NCBI GenBank assembly: GCA_046347045.1
Contig: JAXMGX010000007.1
Span: 1 to 64,000 of the forward strand
Source: ZC4RG30 sp046347045
GTDB lineage: Bacteria; Pseudomonadota; Gammaproteobacteria; Steroidobacterales; Steroidobacteraceae
DNA: 64,000 bases
Direction: 5' to 3'
The notes under the pieces are model-generated. The model saw only the letters and a list, made by a program, of their open reading frames with translations, did not search any database and was not told the DNA's origin. A program made the translations under genes and the position numbers. The first letter of the stretch is position 1; each line of letters opens with the position of its first letter. Below, one piece after another: positions 58,974 through 64,000 of the stretch.

Positions 58974-60827
58974 ATGAAACACAACCGTCTTCTGTCCAAC
59001 GCCATCGCCATCGCCATTGCCACGGCGCTGGGCGCCACGCTCGCGGCCTGCTCGCCGCAGCAGCCTGCGGCAACCGCCGCCGATGCCCAGGCCTTCGTGA
59101 AGAAGCTGAACGCCGACCTCACCACGCTCAGCAACGAGGGCAATGCCGCCGGCTGGGTGCAGGCCACCTACATCACCATCGACACCGAACTGCTTCGCGC
59201 CCGTTCCAGCGAGCGCGCGCTGGAGTACTTCAGCAAGGCGATCAAGGAATCGCGCCGCTTCGACGGGCTGAAGCTCGACGACGACACCGCACGCGCCATC
59301 AAGCTGCTGCAGCTCACCGACCAGATCTCCGCCCCGGCTCCCGACGATCCGGCCAAGCGCGCGGAACTGGCCACCATCATGGCCCGCATGGAAGGCGACT
59401 ACGGCGCGGGCAAGTACTGCGTGACGAAGAACGGCAAGGAGGAATGCCGCAATATCGACCAGCTTTCCGCCACCATCGCCAAGAGCCGCAACTACGACGA
59501 GCTTGCCGAGGCCTGGGCCGGCTGGCACAGCGTGGGGCGGCAGATGCGCGGCGACTACAGCCGTTTCGTGGAACTTGCCGACGAAGGCGCACGCGAGATC
59601 GGCTTCGCCGACCTCGGCGCCATGTGGCGCTCGCCCTACGACATGAAGCCCGAGGAATTCGCGGCCGAGGTGGATCGCCTCTGGGGTCAGGTGAAGCCGC
59701 TGTACGAGCAGATGCACTGCTATGCGCGCACGCAGCTTGCGAAGAAATACGGTGAGGACAAGGTGCCGGCAGGCAAGCCCATTCCCGCGCATCTGTTCGG
59801 CAACCTGTGGGCCCAGCAGTGGAACAACATCTATGAGGACATCCTCAAGCCCTACCCCGCCGTGAAGGCCGAGAACGTCGACGCCGCGCTGGTGAAGCAG
59901 GGTTACAACGCCGAAAGAATGGTGAAACAGGCCGAGGCCTTCTACACCTCGCTGGGCATGCCCTCGCTGCCGAAGACCTTCTGGGAACGCTCGATGCTGA
60001 CGCGTCCGCGCGACCGCGACGTGGTCTGCCACGCCAGCGCCTGGCACATGGACATGAAGGAAGACGTGCGCATCAAGATGTGCACCACGCCCACCGAAGA
60101 GGACCTGGGCACCATCTACCACGAGCTGGGCCATGTGTATTACTACCTGGCCTACCAGCATCAGCCCTTCATGTTCGAGAACGGTGCGCATGACGGCTTC
60201 CACGAGGCCATCGGCGATACCGTGCTGCTGTCGATGACGCCGGGGTACCTGGCGAAGATCGGCCTGCTGAAACAGGCGCAGCCCTCGCGCGAAGCCGTGC
60301 TCAACGAGCAGATGAAGATCGCCGCCGACAAGATCGCCTTCCTGCCCTTCGGCAAGCTGATCGACCAGTGGCGCTGGGGCGTGTTCTCGGGAAAGATCAA
60401 GCCGGCGGACTACAACAAGGCCTGGTGGGAACTGCGCGAAAAGGTTCAGGGCGTGTCGGCGCCAGTGCCGCGCAGCGAGCAGGACTTCGACCCGGGCGCG
60501 AAGTACCACGTGCCAGGCAACACCCCGTACACGCGCTACTTCCTGTCATTCGTCATGCAGTTCCAGTTCCATCGGGCGCTGTGCCAGGCGGCGGGCTACA
60601 AAGGGCCGCTGCATGAATGCTCGGTGTTCGGCAGCAAGGCGGCTGGACAGAAGTTCGAGGCGATGCTGTCGGCGGGCGCGAGCCGGCCCTGGAGCGAGAC
60701 GCTGGAAAAGCTCACCGGCACGCGGCAGATGGATGCCAGCGCCATCATCGAGTACTTCCAGCCGCTGATGGAGTACCTGAAAGACAGGAACGCCGGCCAG
60801 AAGTGTGGCTGGGACGGCGAGGCCTGA
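58974..60827 (+). CDS. M2 family metallopeptidase (ACE-like dipeptidase), lipoprotein
   Basis: 617 residues. Lipobox LAAC at about residues 25-28. The zinc site is IYHELGHVYYYLAYQHQP (HExxH) with the downstream Glu in GFHEAIGDTVLLS, matching angiotensin-converting-enzyme-type peptidyl dipeptidases. It is probably anchored to the outer membrane and trims peptides in the periplasm. It converges on a TonB-dependent receptor, and diverges from ygiQ with 98 bp between starts. Confidence 0.93.
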   Translation: MKHNRLLSNAIAIAIATALGATLAACSPQQPAATAADAQAFVKKLNADLTTLSNEGNAAGWVQATYITIDTELLRARSSERALEYFSKAIKESRRFDGLKLDDDTARAIKLLQLTDQISAPAPDDPAKRAELATIMARMEGDYGAGKYCVTKNGKEECRNIDQLSATIAKSRNYDELAEAWAGWHSVGRQMRGDYSRFVELADEGAREIGFADLGAMWRSPYDMKPEEFAAEVDRLWGQVKPLYEQMHCYARTQLAKKYGEDKVPAGKPIPAHLFGNLWAQQWNNIYEDILKPYPAVKAENVDAALVKQGYNAERMVKQAEAFYTSLGMPSLPKTFWERSMLTRPRDRDVVCHASAWHMDMKEDVRIKMCTTPTEEDLGTIYHELGHVYYYLAYQHQPFMFENGAHDGFHEAIGDTVLLSMTPGYLAKIGLLKQAQPSREAVLNEQMKIAADKIAFLPFGKLIDQWRWGVFSGKIKPADYNKAWWELREKVQGVSAPVPRSEQDFDPGAKYHVPGNTPYTRYFLSFVMQFQFHRALCQAAGYKGPLHECSVFGSKAAGQKFEAMLSAGASRPWSETLEKLTGTRQMDASAIIEYFQPLMEYLKDRNAGQKCGWDGEA

Positions 60828-60847
60828 CGGCTCTGCCTTCCCCGACC

Positions 60848-60871
60848 CCTCCCCGCAAAAAAATGGGGAGG
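60848..60871. terminator. Hairpin between M2 peptidase and receptor genes
   Basis: CCTCCCC and GGGGAGG, 7 bp, enclose an A-rich loop. It sits in the 114-bp gap between two convergent genes and could end transcription from both sides, but neither strand has a clear T run after the stem. Confidence 0.35.
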
Positions 60872-60941
60872 CAGAACCGGATGTGGCAAGCCCTGCCCCA
60901 TCCGGCCCCGCCTCCCCGGGGACAACCAATCTACGCCCGCA

Positions 60942-63900
60942 TCACAGGCGCATCTTCAGGTTGAGGAAGTAACGGCGACCCAGCACGTCGTAGTAACCGC
61001 TGCTGGTCGACGCCGCACCACTCAGCACCGTCTGGCCACCGCCGTTCTGCGCGGCGATGGTCTGGATCTGCCCGGCACCCACGCGCTCCGGCTGGCGATC
61101 GAACAGATTGTCGATGCCCAGCGTCAGCGCCCAGACCTTCGAAAGTTCCCAGTTGCCGGTCAGGCCGAACACGTTGTACTCGCCTGCGCCGCGCACCGTG
61201 GTGAGCGGATCGGTGACGTACAGCGAGTTGCGCACCGGAGGCAGATGGCGCCAGTTCAGCGCCACATCCCAGTTGCCGTTCGAGTAGCGCGCCGTCGTGA
61301 CCGTGCGCCAGCCGAACATGCCGCCGCGCGCCAGAGTCTTGGCGTTCTCCAGCGGGATCTGCGTGGCGTATTCCTGTGCCTTGAACTCGAGCAGCTTCGT
61401 GTACGAAACGTTCACGCTCAACGCACCGGGGATCGACGCCAGGCCGAGGTCCGCCACGTCCGCGCGCCAGTTCAGGTTCGCGTCGATGCCGGAAGTCTTG
61501 ATGACGCCCAGGTTCTGGTACTGCGACAGCACCTGGCCGGCCGCGCCGCTCACTTCGTCGCGGATCAGATTGCGGCAGACGCCGTTCGGATCGTCGATCG
61601 AGTAGGTCGGGTTGCTCTGGCCATCGCGGTTGAAGCACAGGTCATACGAGGACGATGCCGAGATGGTGGCGATGGCATCCGAGATCTTGACGTTGTACCA
61701 GTCGATCGCGAGCGAAGTGCCCGAAATCAGCCGGCTCTCGAAGGGCGAGCGCAGCACCACGCCGGCGGTCCAGGTCTTGCCCTTCTCGCTCTTCAGCGCG
61801 CGATTGCCGCTCGAAAGCTGCGTGATCACGCCGTCGCCGCGACCCTCGAGGTAACCGTTCGGGTTGGCCGAGAAGGTCGAGGTGTTGTTGCCGATCAGCG
61901 CAACGCACAGCGCCTGCACCTGCGCCCGGTTCGGGTTGGTGGCCACGTTGCCCCAGGTCGCGCGCGTGTCGGAACGGCACGGCTCGGCATTGGCCATCGT
62001 CACCGCCTGGGTGCTGGCATCGAGGAACAGCTCGTTGATGTTCGGCGCGCGGTTGGCGAGCTGGTAGCCGCCACGGAAGCGGGCCCAGTCCACCGGCGCC
62101 CAGCTTGCCAGCGCCTTCCACGTGGGCACCTTGCCCGACGTGTCGTAGTCCGAGTAGCGGTAGCCCAGTTCGAGCTCCAGCGACTTGGCCATGAACACGT
62201 CCTTCAGTACCGGCACCAGCAACTCACCGTAGATTTCCTTGACGGTGGTGGAGCCGAAGACATTGGCCTGGCCGAAGGCACCGACCGGAATGTCCAGGAA
62301 CGACTCGCGCGTGCGCGAGGCGTCGGGCATGTACGTGAAGTTGTTGTTGCGGTGGGTGAGACCCAGAGCCGCGCGCACTTCGCCCGCAGGCAGCGAGAAC
62401 AGCGCACCCTGCGCCGTGGCCTCGACGATGTCCTGCGAGATGCGCGTGCGGTCGATGTAGTTCGCGCTGATCGCCTTCACGCAGTCCTGGGTGATCGTGC
62501 CACCGAACACCGGCAGGCCGCTGGTGCAGCTGCCGAGCGTGGTGCCCGAGCCGGCGATGGATGCGCCCTTGCCGAAGTTCGGCGCAGACGCCAGCGCCAG
62601 CCAGCGCGAGGTGGACACGAAGCCGATGTAGTCCAGGTCGGTGCGCGTGGAACCATGCGAACCGTACAGTTCCCAGGTCCAGTCGCCCAGGCCCAGGTTG
62701 CCGCGGAAGCCAGCCATGAGCTGGTACAGGTTGGTGGCGTTCTCGATGGTCCGCACCGGCAGGAAGTCGAAGGTGCCACCGAGGCGCCAGCTCGCGTCGG
62801 CGCCGGAGGTGATCGCCAAGAGGCCGGTGGCCGGATCGTAGTTGCCGGGCGTGGTCCCGTTGGCACCGCGCGAATTCAGCAGCGCAGCCAGTTCGGCGGG
62901 TACCGGGAAAGCCTGCGACTGCGTGCAGCCGCCGGTGGCCGGGCAGTTCAGGCCGTACGCACCGCCCGCGCGGTACTCGGCTCGCGTGCTGCCATCGGTG
63001 TTCCGGGACGGTCCATAGATGTCGTTGCCGTAGGGGATGGTCGCCGAGAAACCGCCCACCGCGCCGGAGGGCTGCAGCACCTGGCGGTTGGTGGTGTTCA
63101 CGAAGTTGACCTGCGTGAACGCCTCGATCGAATCGTTGAGCTTGTAGTTGGCCTTGCCGAACAGCGAGTAGCGCTCCATCGGGCTCGAGTAGCGCAGGTC
63201 GAGGTTGTTCAGCGTCAGCACGCCCGACGGGTTGATCTTGTACGCCGGGTTGTTCGTGAGGCTGCCATTCCAGCCCAGACCGCGCAGGTCGGTCTTGAAC
63301 ACGGAGTTGTCGGGATTGAAGTAGAAGCTCGTGGTGCGCGAGACGTTGTATCCGGCGGGACGCTCGGGGAACAGCGAGTTCACCACCGCCTGCGAGGGCT
63401 GCAGACCGGCCGTTGCGCCCGGCTCGTACGAGAAGCCGTTCAGGCGCACGTTCGACGTGGAGTTGGTGGTCGAGTCGTTCAGCGCGTTGCGGTAGAACGG
63501 CCGGTCGATGGCCAGCACTTCCTGGCGCTCGGTCCACTCCAGGCCCAGCATCACATTGCCGCGGCCCTCGCCCACATTGGCGCCCATCAGCGCGCTGACG
63601 CGATTTTCCTCGCCGTCGCCACGCTCGGTCATGCCGCTCCTGACCTGCATGTCCAGGCCCTGGAACTTGTTCTTCAGCTTGAAGTTCGTCACGCCACCCA
63701 GCGCATCCGCGCCGTACACGGCCGAGGCGCCGCCGGAGATGATCTCGACGCTCTCGAGCGCCGACGACGGGATGGAGTTGGTATCGACCACCAGCGTCGA
63801 GTTGATGGGCTGCGCGCGGCGGCCATCCACCAGCACGAGCGTGCGGTTGGCGCCGAGGCCGCGCAGGCTGACGGTGGAGATGCCCGGCGTGCTGGTGGCG

Positions 63901-64000
63901 CTGGGGAACACGTCCGAGGTGTTGAACTGCGTGTTGGCCGGCACGAACTGCGGCAACTGGTTCAGCACGCTTTCAACCGCCAGCGTGCTCGATTCCTCGA
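60942..64000 (-). CDS. TonB-dependent receptor (5' end outside window)
   Basis: At least 1018 residues, reading to the window edge; the signal peptide and TonB box are not seen. Plug-domain motifs: VSLRGLGANRTLVLVDGRR and GGASAVYGADALGGVTNF. The rest is a barrel with many aromatic strands, and the C-terminus is RRYFLNLKMRL. Arg/Asn-rich long extracellular loops and the length suggest a large ligand such as a peptide or oligosaccharide (inference). It imports the ligand across the outer membrane with TonB. Convergent with the M2 peptidase gene. Confidence 0.92.
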   Translation of the reverse strand, partial: EESSTLAVESVLNQLPQFVPANTQFNTSDVFPSATSTPGISTVSLRGLGANRTLVLVDGRRAQPINSTLVVDTNSIPSSALESVEIISGGASAVYGADALGGVTNFKLKNKFQGLDMQVRSGMTERGDGEENRVSALMGANVGEGRGNVMLGLEWTERQEVLAIDRPFYRNALNDSTTNSTSNVRLNGFSYEPGATAGLQPSQAVVNSLFPERPAGYNVSRTTSFYFNPDNSVFKTDLRGLGWNGSLTNNPAYKINPSGVLTLNNLDLRYSSPMERYSLFGKANYKLNDSIEAFTQVNFVNTTNRQVLQPSGAVGGFSATIPYGNDIYGPSRNTDGSTRAEYRAGGAYGLNCPATGGCTQSQAFPVPAELAALLNSRGANGTTPGNYDPATGLLAITSGADASWRLGGTFDFLPVRTIENATNLYQLMAGFRGNLGLGDWTWELYGSHGSTRTDLDYIGFVSTSRWLALASAPNFGKGASIAGSGTTLGSCTSGLPVFGGTITQDCVKAISANYIDRTRISQDIVEATAQGALFSLPAGEVRAALGLTHRNNNFTYMPDASRTRESFLDIPVGAFGQANVFGSTTVKEIYGELLVPVLKDVFMAKSLELELGYRYSDYDTSGKVPTWKALASWAPVDWARFRGGYQLANRAPNINELFLDASTQAVTMANAEPCRSDTRATWGNVATNPNRAQVQALCVALIGNNTSTFSANPNGYLEGRGDGVITQLSSGNRALKSEKGKTWTAGVVLRSPFESRLISGTSLAIDWYNVKISDAIATISASSSYDLCFNRDGQSNPTYSIDDPNGVCRNLIRDEVSGAAGQVLSQYQNLGVIKTSGIDANLNWRADVADLGLASIPGALSVNVSYTKLLEFKAQEYATQIPLENAKTLARGGMFGWRTVTTARYSNGNWDVALNWRHLPPVRNSLYVTDPLTTVRGAGEYNVFGLTGNWELSKVWALTLGIDNLFDRQPERVGAGQIQTIAAQNGGGQTVLSGAASTSSGYYDVLGRRYFLNLKMRL

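Noticed and set aside
1..64000. CRISPR arrays, insertion sequences, prophage genes or rRNA operons
   Set aside because: No direct-repeat arrays with regular spacers, no transposase or phage structural proteins, and no rRNA-like sequence were found.

Overview
The window is a gene-dense, GC-rich chromosomal segment with the layout of a free-living Gram-negative bacterium. The gene set (a DUF2058 protein, a YpfJ-type metalloprotease, HrpB, YgiQ, a CopL-like protein, an M2 dipeptidase, a large TonB-dependent receptor, and many Tat and lipoprotein signals) points to a gammaproteobacterium near Xanthomonadales, Nevskiales or Steroidobacterales. That placement is an inference from family content, not from a phylogenetic marker. 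I found no prophage, insertion sequence, CRISPR array or integrase. No stretch over about 300 bases lacks a gene. Adjacent genes very often overlap by 4 bp (ATGA or GTGA), so much of the window is read as translationally coupled operons.

Layout, left end to about 24.8 kb: a DUF2058 gene cut by the window edge; a retropepsin-like protease; an RND pump without an adjacent adaptor; a DUF6491-like protein, a zinc-less MDR oxidoreductase and a small barrel protein; an MFS transporter. A leftward copper operon follows (CopL-like, TolC-like lipoprotein, Tat-exported multicopper oxidase). Next come a coupled PRPP-synthetase-like / AMP-phosphorylase-type pair, a glutathione peroxidase, a GST, an AHSA1-domain protein, DNA polymerase IV, two DUF4398/OmpA-type lipoproteins, a DUF6152-DUF6644 pair, a Tat-exported phosphotriesterase-like enzyme, a 50-residue membrane protein missed by length-limited ORF calling, and a PQQ dehydrogenase with two N-terminal haem c sites.

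About 23.2-38.1 kb: a transglycosylase-like lipoprotein; a membrane-anchored pseudokinase with a Calx-beta-like tail; a YtrA-type GntR/ABC operon with a clear palindromic operator, extending through a GIN-domain protein to DoxX and a Tat-exported dinucleotide-binding protein; cytochrome c'; a tRNA with CAT anticodon (probably Ile2); a glutamine amidotransferase, an esterase and a GST; and a Phd/VapC toxin-antitoxin pair with a 23-bp palindrome on its promoter.

About 38.2-46.2 kb is the most striking region. It is a single tight operon encoding an unusually short glutamyl-tRNA reductase, a porphobilinogen deaminase fused to a HemD-like domain, a histidine kinase, a response regulator, HemE, HemN and a CPBP protease, with HemJ convergent at its end. 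It looks like a haem-synthesis module carrying its own sensor system.

About 46.2-64 kb: HrpB; a VOC protein with a YpfJ-type protease; then a leftward block of YgiQ, DUF423, MprF, AcvB/VirJ and a two-component system, which reads as a membrane-lipid aminoacylation module with its regulator; an M2 dipeptidase; and a TonB-dependent receptor cut by the right edge.
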